A stretch of 17,919 nt of DNA from Fibrobacter sp. UBA1313 (GTDB taxonomy: Bacteria > Fibrobacterota > Fibrobacteria > Fibrobacterales > Fibrobacteraceae), in NCBI GenBank assembly GCA_002307115.1, contig DBTP01000208.1:1-17919 (forward strand). The letters run 5' to 3'. Below are positions 1-6,435 of the stretch, piece after piece. The position numbers were made by a program, and so were the translations under genes. Position 1 is the stretch's first letter. Every line of letters begins with the position of its first letter. A model generated the notes under the pieces. The model was not told where the DNA came from. It saw only the letters and a list, made by a program, of their open reading frames with translations, and did not search any database.

Positions 1-302
1 TCGTTATGCGTCAGCAAAGAGGCCAAATATCCCGAATAGGAACGCGAGGCTTTGAGATCCGTGCGATGCGTATAACCATGGAGCAATAATTCATAGCCCG
101 CACGTTGCCACTGCAATAACTGATTTTGAAATGCCTCTTTTTTGGAATCGGGAGCATTGCCCGTAAAAGGAATCACGGCCAGCGCAAAAGGCTTCCCGGT
201 GATCCGATTTACAGACTCAATAATGGGGGCTACTTTTGAAAAATTATCCACACCCACATCGTGCAGGCATAATAGAAACTGTTTTTGTTGATTCCCTGGC
301 AT
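1..302 (-). CDS. Polysaccharide-deacetylase-like (DUF2334) protein, N-terminal part
   Basis: This partial gene reads leftwards off the window edge; about 100 codons are visible. The product begins MPGNQQKQFLLCLHDV and later contains LLLHGYTHR. An HDV strand followed by an HG(Y/H)TH motif is characteristic of the DUF2334 branch of the polysaccharide deacetylase (NodB-like) fold, where these Asp and His residues bind the metal. The likely role is hydrolysis of an acyl group on a cell-envelope glycan, but the substrate cannot be told. The ATG at 302-300 is the only ATG in frame. The frame stays open upstream through a hydrophobic stretch (FSWFLLFYILL) with a TTG codon, so a signal-anchor form from a non-ATG start is possible. 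The gene is divergent from the HAD phosphatase gene, about 52 bp away. Confidence 0.7.
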   Translation of the reverse strand, partial: MPGNQQKQFLLCLHDVGVDNFSKVAPIIESVNRITGKPFALAVIPFTGNAPDSKKEAFQNQLLQWQRAGYELLLHGYTHRTDLKASRSYSGYLASLLTHN

Positions 303-305
303 GAG

Positions 306-314
306 CAAAATATA
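306..314 (-). promoter_or_regulatory. Putative -7/-10 promoter box (TATATTTTG)
   Basis: On the minus strand TATATTTTG lies 3 nt upstream of the deacetylase ATG. It resembles the Bacteroidetes -7 consensus TAnnTTTG with one extra T. No clear -33 TTTG box is present. If it is used, the transcript would be nearly leaderless. Inferred by analogy with similar boxes upstream of other genes here. Confidence 0.35.
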
Positions 315-341
315 GAACAAAAGAAACCAGGAAAACCTTTC

Positions 342-349
342 TATCTTTG
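342..349 (+). promoter_or_regulatory. Putative -7 promoter box (TATCTTTG)
   Basis: TATCTTTG is an exact match to the Bacteroidetes-type -7 consensus TAnnTTTG and ends 5 nt before the ATG of the HAD phosphatase gene. A start site 5-7 nt downstream would fall on or next to the ATG, giving a leaderless or near-leaderless mRNA. No Shine-Dalgarno sequence is visible here, which fits. Confidence 0.4.
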
Positions 350-354
350 GTGTA

Positions 355-996
355 ATGCCCCCAAAGTCCTTTTTTATTTTTGATCTTGATGGAACCCTTT
401 TTGATACGGTCGATGATCTTGCGCCTGCGGTAAACTACGCCTTGCAATTTCATGGAATTCGCACTCTCCCCGAAGATTCCGTCCGCTTTCTTGTCGGCAA
501 TGGATCCCTCAATCTGATCAGGAGAAGCCTTGGCGATACGTCCATCGCTCCCGAAATCGTCCACAAAACTTTTTTGGAATACTATACCGATCATTGCACA
601 CTCAAAACGCGCCCGATGCCCGGCGTTCTTGAATTTTTAGCGGATACCACCCGCCGCGCAGCCTTGCTCACCAATAAACCCGATGCCCCCACGCGCCACA
701 TTCTCGAATATTTTGGCCTTGCTTCCCGCTTTGAGTCTGTTTTGTGCGGAGATACGACCCCCGCGAGAAAGCCCGCTCCCGATGGATTTTTGAAAATCAT
801 GGACGATGCGCACGTCGCGAAAGCAAATGTCATCATGGTTGGCGATGACACCCCCGATATCCTTGGCGCAAAAGCCGCAGGAATTGACAGTATTTTTATA
901 CAAAATGGCTACGGAAAATTGGAGCCGAACTCCACCCTATCTCCGACTTATTCCATCCCTCATTTTTCGGATTTACTAAATTTAGGAATACTTTGA
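355..996 (+). CDS. gph: HAD-superfamily phosphatase, phosphoglycolate phosphatase-like
   Basis: The 213-residue product has all four HAD motifs: motif I DLDGT at 10-14 (nucleophile D10, acid/base D12), motif II T106 in LLTNK, motif III K139 in ARKPAPDG, and motif IV VGDDTPD around 162-168. The helical cap region (about 18-85), with DDLAPAVNYAL and FLVGNG, resembles the phosphoglycolate phosphatase branch of subfamily IA, which removes 2-phosphoglycolate in the cytoplasm. Other small phosphate esters are possible substrates, so the exact specificity is inferred. Length is normal for the family. It is the first gene of a plus-strand cluster. Its TGA overlaps the proposed TTG start of miaB (TTGA), suggesting translational coupling. 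Confidence 0.82.
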   Translation: MPPKSFFIFDLDGTLFDTVDDLAPAVNYALQFHGIRTLPEDSVRFLVGNGSLNLIRRSLGDTSIAPEIVHKTFLEYYTDHCTLKTRPMPGVLEFLADTTRRAALLTNKPDAPTRHILEYFGLASRFESVLCGDTTPARKPAPDGFLKIMDDAHVAKANVIMVGDDTPDILGAKAAGIDSIFIQNGYGKLEPNSTLSPTYSIPHFSDLLNLGIL

Positions 997-2327
997 ACAT
1001 TCCCATGCAATACCATATCGCCACTTACGGTTGCCAAATGAACGAGTACGATTCGCTTCTCATCGCAAAGATGATGGAGAGCCAAGGTTGTACGGCAACT
1101 GACGACCCGGCCCAAGCGGATTTTCTGATTTTTAATACCTGCTCCGTTCGCGAAAAAGCAGAGGAAACCGCCATTGCACGCATTTCAAAAATGAAATGCT
1201 ACAAAGAAGCCAACCCGAATGTACGCATTGTGGTAGTCGGTTGTATGGCAAAAAATCTGGGCGAATCGCTGATGAAAAAACGCCGTATCATTGATTTTGT
1301 GATCGGCCCCGATCAGTATAATAAAATTCCAGAAATTCTATTCTCGCGGCCAGTGATACCTACCAAAGGGAATCGCAAGTACCGGGTATTGACAGATTTT
1401 GACAGCGAAGAAAATTACTTAGGGCAAAGTGCAAAATTACTTTCCCCATTTTCCACCCACGTCACCATTCAGCGCGGCTGCAACAAACATTGCAGTTATT
1501 GTATTGTTCCCTATGTGCGCGGCCCCGAAAAATACCGTGAAACCGCGGATGTCCTTCGCGAAATAAAAGAAGCCGCGGACAAAGGCGTTTCTGAGATTAC
1601 TCTTTTGGGACAAACCGTAAATGCCTACAAAAGCGGCAACGATACCTTCGCCACCCTTTTGAACAAAGTTTCTGAAATTTCGGGAATTCAACGCATCCGT
1701 TTTGTCAGCCCCCATCCCAAATATTACACCCCAGATCTTATTGAGGTGCTTTTGGGAAATGCGAAAGTGGCGACAAGTGCCCACATTCCGCTCCAGAGCG
1801 GTAGCGATGCCATGCTCAAGAAAATGCGGCGCCAGCACACCGTCGATGAGTTCCTGCGTATCGTTGAAAAACTGCGCGGTGCCAATCCTCTTTATGGCCT
1901 TTCTACCGATATCATCAGTGGCTTCGTAGGCGAAACTGAAGCCGATTTTGAGAAAACGCTGGAAATGGTTCGAGAAATCCAATTCGATTCCGCTTTTATG
2001 TTCATCTACAGCCCCCGCGAGGGCACAGAATCCGCAAAAGAACAGGAAATTCTCTCCGCTGAACAAAAATGGGAACGTCAAGCGCGACTCGTGGAACTTC
2101 AAAACGAAATTACGCTCCAACGCAACCAATTGATGCTCGGACGCAATGAAGAAATTCTGGTGGAGCGTCCTTCTTCTAAAAATCCAGAAGAATGGGTAGG
2201 GAAAACGAACAATTTTAAGAAAGTGGTTTTTAAACCTGTGGGTGAAATTCACCCAGGTGATTATCTTGTCTGTAATATCGATGACATACGCGGGTGGACA
2301 CTCCGCGGCACACCGATAGCTCAATAA
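993..2327 (+). CDS. miaB: tRNA-2-methylthio-N6-isopentenyladenosine synthase (MiaB)
   Basis: MiaB methylthiolates i6A37 in tRNAs that read UNN codons, using two 4Fe-4S clusters. The N-terminal UPF0004 domain has the auxiliary-cluster cysteines C14 (TYGCQMNEYDS), C50 (NTCSVREKAEE) and C84 (VVGCMAKN). The radical-SAM CxxxCxxC is C163/C167/C170 (RGCNKHCSYCIVPY). A TRAM tRNA-binding domain occupies about residues 375-444. Length is full for the family. Two starts are possible: TTG at 993, with an AGGA at 984-987 and a TTGA overlap with the previous stop, or ATG at 1005 (440 aa), 8 nt after that stop. The TTG is preferred because of the Shine-Dalgarno spacing. The substrate tRNAs could include the tRNA-Leu(CAA) just downstream. 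Confidence 0.95.
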   Translation: MNIPMQYHIATYGCQMNEYDSLLIAKMMESQGCTATDDPAQADFLIFNTCSVREKAEETAIARISKMKCYKEANPNVRIVVVGCMAKNLGESLMKKRRIIDFVIGPDQYNKIPEILFSRPVIPTKGNRKYRVLTDFDSEENYLGQSAKLLSPFSTHVTIQRGCNKHCSYCIVPYVRGPEKYRETADVLREIKEAADKGVSEITLLGQTVNAYKSGNDTFATLLNKVSEISGIQRIRFVSPHPKYYTPDLIEVLLGNAKVATSAHIPLQSGSDAMLKKMRRQHTVDEFLRIVEKLRGANPLYGLSTDIISGFVGETEADFEKTLEMVREIQFDSAFMFIYSPREGTESAKEQEILSAEQKWERQARLVELQNEITLQRNQLMLGRNEEILVERPSSKNPEEWVGKTNNFKKVVFKPVGEIHPGDYLVCNIDDIRGWTLRGTPIAQ

Positions 2328-2331
2328 GGAG
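2326..2331 (+). promoter_or_regulatory. Shine-Dalgarno AAGGAG deciding a TTG start
   Basis: A perfect AAGGAG starts within the miaB stop codon (TAA 2325-2327) and sits 7 nt before TTG 2339. No ATG of the SPOR-protein frame is comparably placed. It supports start of the SPOR gene at TTG 2339 rather than at the ATG 2294 inside miaB. Confidence 0.7.
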
Positions 2332-2338
2332 ATATCTC

Positions 2339-3181
2339 TTGTTTTCTACGCTCATCTTTGCACTCACCACAATGACGTCTTCCTCGGTTCAAACCGCGGC
2401 ACCGGCATTGGAACCCTCCCCTACCTTGGCTACTGCTCAAAAAGCATACGTCGCTGGCGATTGGAAACTCGCCACCACCTCTTTTGATGCCGTATGTCCT
2501 ACGCTTCCCGAAAATGAGCGTGCAGAATGTGCCCTTTGGGGAATTCTCGCACTTTCTCAAACCGGGAATTCGGCTGATTTCACCCATGCCGCACTGAGAC
2601 TCGATAGTCTTATTCAGGCAAGTTCTCCGAAAACGCGGGTCTATTCCGATCTTTACATGACTAAAGCCCAATTTGAGCTTTACCTCGGCAAAAATGACAA
2701 GGCCTTTGCAAGCTGGAAACAGGCCTATGAAGCGGCAGAACCTCGCCAATATGCGGTACTTTCACAAGTGTGTGAGAGCATACAAAAAAATTACACCAAC
2801 GAAGAAGTCTCTGAATACTGTGGCAAAGTGAAAAAAGTGCAAACCACTGGCACACCAAGTGCTTCGTCTTCTAGCGCTTCTGTATTTGCCGTTACGAAAG
2901 AGGCCTCATCCTCTAGTGTTTCCTCCGAATCTTTAGAACCCACAAAGAGCGGGTGGGTGATTCAGCTCGGGGCCTTTAGCCTACATGAAAGTGCTCAAAT
3001 TATGGTAGATAATTTCAAGAAACGCAACATTTCAGTGCATATTACAGAAAAAATATCACCAGAAAAAACGCTTTACCTCGTTCAGACCCCCCTCTTCCCC
3101 ACTCGTGAAGCGGCAGTGGACTATGGAGCCCGCACTTTCGCCCCCCTCAATTTGGATTTTATTCCTGTAAAAATTCCTTAA
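2339..3181 (+). CDS. Exported SPOR-domain protein with serine-rich linker
   Basis: With the TTG start the 280-residue product opens with a signal-peptide-like stretch (MFSTLIFALTTMTSSS). Residues about 27-165 form an alpha-helical, TPR-like region (KAYVAGDWKLATTSF, then YLGKNDKAFASWKQAYEAA). Residues about 170-205 are a Ser/Thr-rich linker with two poly-Ser clusters. Residues about 206-273 are a SPOR domain (GWVIQLGAF, then a YLVQT strand). SPOR domains bind denuded peptidoglycan glycan strands at septa, so a periplasmic role in cell-wall or division biology is likely but inferred. The ATG at 2294 would overlap miaB by 34 bp and place charged residues before the hydrophobic segment; it is rejected in favour of TTG with its AAGGAG. 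It is probably cotranscribed with miaB. Confidence 0.78.
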   Translation: MFSTLIFALTTMTSSSVQTAAPALEPSPTLATAQKAYVAGDWKLATTSFDAVCPTLPENERAECALWGILALSQTGNSADFTHAALRLDSLIQASSPKTRVYSDLYMTKAQFELYLGKNDKAFASWKQAYEAAEPRQYAVLSQVCESIQKNYTNEEVSEYCGKVKKVQTTGTPSASSSSASVFAVTKEASSSSVSSESLEPTKSGWVIQLGAFSLHESAQIMVDNFKKRNISVHITEKISPEKTLYLVQTPLFPTREAAVDYGARTFAPLNLDFIPVKIP

Positions 3182-3218
3182 TTCTCTATTTCCCTGTTTA
3201 AATTTGCGGAAACAGTTC

Positions 3219-3226
3219 TATATTTG
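3219..3226 (+). promoter_or_regulatory. Putative -7 promoter box (TATATTTG) of the tRNA gene
   Basis: TATATTTG matches TAnnTTTG exactly and ends 11 nt before the mature 5' end of tRNA-Leu. A TTTG at 3203-3206 lies upstream, but the 12-nt gap is shorter than the usual Bacteroidetes -33/-7 spacing. Because this is a tRNA, the box cannot be a translation signal, which supports reading it as promoter. Confidence 0.45.
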
Positions 3227-3237
3227 GTTTACCCCTA

Positions 3238-3321
3238 GCCGGGGTGGTGAAATTGGTAGACGCGCTGGACTCAAAATCCAGTATAGGTAACTATGTGAGG
3301 GTTCGATTCCCTCCCCCGGCA
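3238..3321 (+). tRNA. tRNA-Leu (anticodon CAA)
   Basis: The 84-nt class II tRNA folds completely. The 7-bp acceptor GCCGGGG pairs with CCCCGGC, followed by discriminator A3321. The D-arm contains GTGAAATTGGTAGAC. The anticodon stem CTGGA/TCCAG has loop CTCAAAA, so the anticodon is CAA at 3272-3274. A long variable arm TATAG-GTAA-CTATG is typical of Leu, and the T-arm is GAGGG-TTCGATT-CCCTC. No CCA is encoded. It reads UUG codons. The next gene begins 27 nt downstream with no terminator between, so it may lie on the same primary transcript. Confidence 0.96.
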
Positions 3322-3348
3322 TATAGAATTAAAACGCACGAGGTCGTA

Positions 3349-4137
3349 ATGACTAACTGGTTTAAGACAATTTTTGCACTGGTTCTCATGTGCACGTTTT
3401 CTTTTGCCCAAGATGATTTCGGCTTTGAATCATCTGGTGGCGAGTCGTCTTCTGCTGAAGAGACCAGTGCCAGCCCTAGCCATAATTCTAATTCTGAAAA
3501 TTCTAAAATCAATTCCGAGGCCTCTGCCAGCGAAACCGAGAGTAAAACGGTGGGTTCTGCCACCGCCACGTCTGATCCATGGGAAGGTTTTCGTTACGAA
3601 GATGCTGGTTTAACGCAGTGGGAATTTCAACAAGCTAAAGAGTCGGGAATGTCTCGCGAAATGTTAACTCGTCTCGTGGAATTAGGAGTTCGTCCTTCTG
3701 AATATATTCAGAAACCTTGGGAGCGTTTAGGCGTTACTGAAGACGCTTGGCTCAAGGAACGGGAACAAGGTTTGGAAGATTCTGACATTGACAGGTCCTA
3801 TCGTAACCGCAATATTAATCAAGATTTAACCTATTGGTCTATTCTAGTTCCTTCTCTTTATCAGTGGAAAACGAACGAAACCATTACCGCCGTTTGGATT
3901 GACGCTCTTTGGGTTGTCGGTGTCGGTGGACTCGCTTATTTCGTAGCCACATCTGATGAGAATAAAGACATTTGGCAGTACTGGTTGATTCCTATTCTGG
4001 GAGCTCATATTTGGTCTTTTGCAGACGCATTCTTTGGCACTCAATGGGAAAATAATCCCGATGCGAATCGATTTAGTTTAGGGATCGGCCCCTCGTTGAA
4101 CCGCGGTGTTGCGGGTCTTCTGCAGATGCGATTCTAA
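3349..4137 (+). CDS. Exported DUF5683-like membrane-associated protein, unknown function
   Basis: The 262-residue product has a signal peptide (MTNWFKTIFALVLMCTFSFA), an acidic Ser/Glu-rich stretch (about 22-80), a charged helical middle containing WEGFRYEDAGLTQWEF, then two hydrophobic helices (WIDALWVVGVGGLAYFVA and YWLIPILGAHIWSFADAFF). It ends with an apparent beta-hairpin closing in Phe (FSLGIGPSLN to GLLQMRF). The last hydrophobic segment plus Phe-terminated strand matches the pattern of the two DUF5683-like genes near the window's right end, so it may be a divergent relative. The start is ATG 3349 behind GAGG. The longer frame from 3244 is tRNA sequence read as protein. It ends 10 nt before panD. 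Function unknown. Confidence 0.75.
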   Translation: MTNWFKTIFALVLMCTFSFAQDDFGFESSGGESSSAEETSASPSHNSNSENSKINSEASASETESKTVGSATATSDPWEGFRYEDAGLTQWEFQQAKESGMSREMLTRLVELGVRPSEYIQKPWERLGVTEDAWLKEREQGLEDSDIDRSYRNRNINQDLTYWSILVPSLYQWKTNETITAVWIDALWVVGVGGLAYFVATSDENKDIWQYWLIPILGAHIWSFADAFFGTQWENNPDANRFSLGIGPSLNRGVAGLLQMRF

Positions 4138-4147
4138 TTTCAGAACA

Positions 4148-4495
4148 ATGCAAATAGAACTTCTCAAGTGTAAAATTCATCGCGCTACCGTTACGGACGC
4201 CGATTTGAATTACGAGGGTTCCATCACGATTGATCGGGCCCTAATGGATGCTGCTGGCATTTTTCCCTATGAAAAAGTAGGGATACTCAATGTGAATAAT
4301 GGAGCTCGTTTCGATACTTATGTCATCGAAGGGGTTGCTCATTCGGGAACCATTTGTTTGAATGGTGCTGCCGCTCGCATGGTTCAAAAAGGCGATCTGA
4401 TTATTATAGTCTCTTATACTGCGATGACCCCTGATGAAGCCAAAGATTGGAAGCCGACAGTGATTCGTGTCGACGCTCAGAATAAAGCCGTTTAA
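4148..4495 (+). CDS. panD: Aspartate 1-decarboxylase (PanD)
   Basis: PanD makes beta-alanine from L-aspartate for pantothenate and CoA. It is a pyruvoyl enzyme made by self-cleavage of a proenzyme. The 115-residue product shows the cleavage site YEGS with G24-S25, and the active-site residues K9, H11, R54 and Y58 fall exactly at Escherichia coli numbering. Length is normal for the family. The ATG at 4148 gives this register; the upstream in-frame ATG (4106) lies inside the previous gene. It follows the DUF5683-like gene by 10 nt. It is probably last in its transcription unit, since a foldback element begins 31 bp after the stop. No PanZ-type maturation factor is seen here. Confidence 0.95.
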   Translation: MQIELLKCKIHRATVTDADLNYEGSITIDRALMDAAGIFPYEKVGILNVNNGARFDTYVIEGVAHSGTICLNGAAARMVQKGDLIIIVSYTAMTPDEAKDWKPTVIRVDAQNKAV

Positions 4496-4526
4496 GCCGT
4501 TCTGGACTATACCATTCTTAATTTTA

Positions 4527-4687
4527 GGGAGCCTCTAAAAATTGCTTTGCGAAAGAAAATTCAACAAGCACCGAGCAATAGCAGGAGTGAAAAGAGGCCA
4601 ATACTAGTGGTATTAGCCACTTTGAACGACGAACTATTGCGATGTGTTATTGTTAAATTTGCCGCGAATGGATTTTTAGAGGTTCCC
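4527..4687 (+). mobile_element. MITE-like foldback element, copy 1 (161 bp)
   Basis: The ends are imperfect inverted repeats: left GGGAGCCTCTAAAAATTG, right (reverse complement) GGGAACCTCTAAAAATCC. The similarity continues more weakly inward for about 35 bp. It is flanked by the direct repeat TTTA (4523-4526 and 4688-4691), as expected for a 4-bp target duplication. The core (4610-4645) shares TTAGCCACTTTGA and CGAACTAT with copy 2. Copy 1 lacks about 75 bp of copy 2's interior. It carries no transposase, so it would be non-autonomous. The stretch 4496-4703 otherwise holds no gene that can be supported. Confidence 0.75.
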
Positions 4688-4703
4688 TTTAGGGGGTTCA
4701 TCT

Positions 4704-5486
4704 ATGCCTAGGGGCTCTTCTTTATTCGCTCTGATTGAGCTGTGTGCAATTTCTCTTTTTGCGGCGGAAAATTTAGCAACAAAAGGAATTCCGTGGCGCG
4801 ACAATGGGTTTGACCGGAATCTTCTTTTGCGAGATACCATGCCAGAAAAGCAATCTCCTTTTTCTATTGAACAGAGCTATATGTTTGATTATTTTATTAT
4901 GTTATTACACACTTCATTTAAGTAAAGACAAGGGCTTTTTAACCAGGATGGGTTCAAAAAATATGAAATGTTGAATATTTGCAATTTTTGCATCAGCGAT
5001 ACCAAAGCCTTGGACATTTATTTCTCTTCGATGGAAGAATATTTAATTGGTTATAGAAATTCATGTCCAGATTATTTTAAATCAAATGCTAAACAAATTG
5101 ATTTGACTAAAGGGCATCTCTAAAAATTGGTTTGTGATCGCAAAATTGCGCGCGGCCGAGCCAGAGCAGGCGCGATTGTTGGCCAAAACGAGTGCAGCGG
5201 GCATGCTTGCATACCCATTGCCGAATTGCACCAACAAGTGCGGGAGCACAAAAGTAGCTAATAATGATGTTATTAGCCACTTTGAGCAACGAACTATGGC
5301 GATGCGCCACAGCCAATTTTGCAGAAAAGGAATTTTTAGAGGTGACCTAAAGCTTGTAGTAAGGATGTAGAGAAAATAAAAGGAGCCGTTTCATTTAAAA
5401 GTTTTCACATGTACTTTCAAGTTAAAACAAAACATGGTGGTATAGTTTCATTTAGTCGGGAAATAGAACAGCAAGGAACTCATTGA
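4704..5486 (+). pseudogene. AT-rich gene split by a foldback element, unknown product
   Basis: An open frame runs from ATG 4704 to a TAA at 4923-4925, continues in the same frame (an ATG at 4968) into the left end of element copy 2, and stops there at 5121. Removing 5112-5347 and one TAAA copy joins ...ATT GAT TTG ACT AAA to GCT TGT AGT AAG without shifting the frame. It then runs 44 more codons to TGA 5484-5486, just 9 nt before the next ATG. So the element interrupted a real gene whose 3' part (about 4926-5486) is convincing. Whether the 4704-4922 segment belongs to the same gene, with a nonsense mutation at 4923, is less certain. The product (SSMEEYLIGYRNS, later KSFHMYFQVKTKHGG) is not recognised. 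The region is visibly more AT-rich than panD, hinting at transfer or relaxed selection. Confidence 0.6.
5112..5347 (+). mobile_element. MITE-like foldback element, copy 2 (236 bp)
   Basis: Left end GGGCATCTCTAAAAATTGG and right end (reverse complement) GGTCACCTCTAAAAATTCC are imperfect inverted repeats. A subterminal GCAAAATTG/CAATTTTGC pair extends the foldback to about 37 bp. The flanking direct repeat is TAAA (5108-5111 and 5348-5351). Orientation is the same as copy 1, with shared core TTATTAGCCACTTTGA. An extra internal segment around 5195-5255 contains a small palindrome (GGGCATGC TT GCATACCC). The element sits inside a gene whose frame is restored when it is removed, which fixes its borders independently of the repeats. 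A 69-codon minus-strand frame inside is probably not a gene. Confidence 0.85.
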
Positions 5487-5495
5487 GGTATTTAG

Positions 5496-6071
5496 ATGCG
5501 CCTTACATTAAAAATATTTTTGTTATTGAGTGCTTTTGCAGGCTACCTTTATGCAACAGAAGAAAAACAGAGGACTGTTTTTCCTAACTCAGACAAAAAT
5601 GTAATTATTGGCGATACAACGATAAATAAAAATGTCGACAGCACCGAAATTTATTACGACCTGATCGCCGATGAAAATGCAGATGCTCATTACAGTCAAA
5701 ACATAGCAGGAATGATTGTTGGCGGTGCGCTTACGGGGATTGGTACATTTTTCTTGGTAGGCGGACTAGCTGTTGGCAACGATAATGGCGACGATATGGG
5801 GGAATCACTTGGAAATGGAATTTTGGGAGGGTTTATGCTTATTTTTTCTGTTCCGTGCTATTTGGTCGGCATCCCCGTTCTAGCAACTAACACCTACTAT
5901 TACATCGTCCATAAGAATCACGCCATCAAGTTCGATAAATACAGGGAATCATTGAAACTTTACAAGCAGCGCAGAGAAAGCGAAGACTCAGACGCAGTGC
6001 GACTGATGATTATTCCGTCTGTGAACTTTGCAAACGCTAGTGGCGGCCTCAACCTGCTGGTCGCTTTTTAA
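5496..6071 (+). CDS. Exported protein with hydrophobic hairpins, unknown function
   Basis: The 191-residue product starts with a signal peptide (MRLTLKIFLLLSAFAGYLYA). A short polar region follows, then two hydrophobic glycine-rich segments (AGMIVGGALTGIGTFFLVGG and GILGGFMLIFSVPCYLVGIP), a Tyr-rich YYYIVHKNH turn, a charged helix (KYRESLKLYKQRRES), and a C-terminal strand pair ending in Phe (RLMIIPSVNF to LNLLVAF). The fold plan (exported, hydrophobic segments, terminal beta-hairpin with last Phe) resembles the DUF5683-like proteins here, although no direct homology is claimed. The ATG lies 9 nt after the TGA of the restored upstream gene, so the two were probably one operon. Insertion of the element may have changed its expression. 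Confidence 0.65.
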   Translation: MRLTLKIFLLLSAFAGYLYATEEKQRTVFPNSDKNVIIGDTTINKNVDSTEIYYDLIADENADAHYSQNIAGMIVGGALTGIGTFFLVGGLAVGNDNGDDMGESLGNGILGGFMLIFSVPCYLVGIPVLATNTYYYIVHKNHAIKFDKYRESLKLYKQRRESEDSDAVRLMIIPSVNFANASGGLNLLVAF

Positions 6072-6080
6072 ATTTAGGGA

Positions 6081-6413
6081 ATGAAATGTTTTCACTTCTT
6101 AAAATTGAAGTGGTTCCCTTTGCGCTATCAATTTGAAATTCCATTAGAACTTTCAGCCGATATAGGAATTTACCTCCTTTTCTCCAGAAGCACGGAAAAT
6201 GATCCCCGTCCACTTCATAAAGATCCCCAAAACCCTAATGCGGACATTCTTTTCTCGCGCATCGGTTTAGAATATCACCCCACTTCCAATAGCTATATCT
6301 CACTGCAAATATTTAATGCAGAGGATGCTTACCGTGCATATTCCCCTTTTGAGACTTGGGGATATGGCTATTATGACCACGAGCGCAATCATCGATATCC
6401 TTTCCGCCCGTAA
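6081..6413 (+). CDS. Small beta-strand-rich protein, possibly a remnant of an outer-membrane protein
   Basis: The 110-residue product has no signal peptide. It reads as alternating hydrophobic/aromatic strands (LRYQFEIPLELSADIGIYLLF, then SYISLQIFNAED), reminiscent of the C-terminal strands of an outer-membrane barrel, and ends WGYGYYDHERNHRYPFRP. Because an export signal and the start of a barrel are missing, it may be a 5'-truncated remnant. A stop in the same frame lies just upstream (TAG 6075-6077). GGGA precedes the ATG, and a TAAATTTA box lies 4 nt upstream. It follows the 5496 gene by 9 nt. Family not recognised. Confidence 0.45.
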   Translation: MKCFHFLKLKWFPLRYQFEIPLELSADIGIYLLFSRSTENDPRPLHKDPQNPNADILFSRIGLEYHPTSNSYISLQIFNAEDAYRAYSPFETWGYGYYDHERNHRYPFRP

Positions 6414-6435
6414 AATTTTTACCTTTAAGTCTGTA

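Noticed and set aside
1437..2324. 295-codon minus-strand frame opposite miaB
   Set aside because: Antisense shadow of a clear MiaB coding sequence; composition is unnatural and no family motif is present.
3244..3348. N-terminal extension of the 3349 gene reading MVKLVDALDSKSS...
   Set aside because: This is tRNA-Leu sequence read as protein, a well-known annotation artefact. The real product begins at ATG 3349 with a signal peptide.
5107..5316. 69-codon minus-strand frame (MAVAHRHSSLLKVANN...) inside element copy 2
   Set aside because: It lies almost wholly within the foldback element and ends in its terminal repeat. In copy 1 the matching frame is only partly conserved and stops early, so it looks like repeat sequence open by chance. 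Some short peptide conservation (KVAN) exists but follows from DNA similarity.
6316..6435. Longer start for the LytR_C lipoprotein gene
   Set aside because: It overlaps the end of the 6081 frame and would put the lipoprotein signal 40 residues inside; ATG 6436 gives a proper signal sequence.
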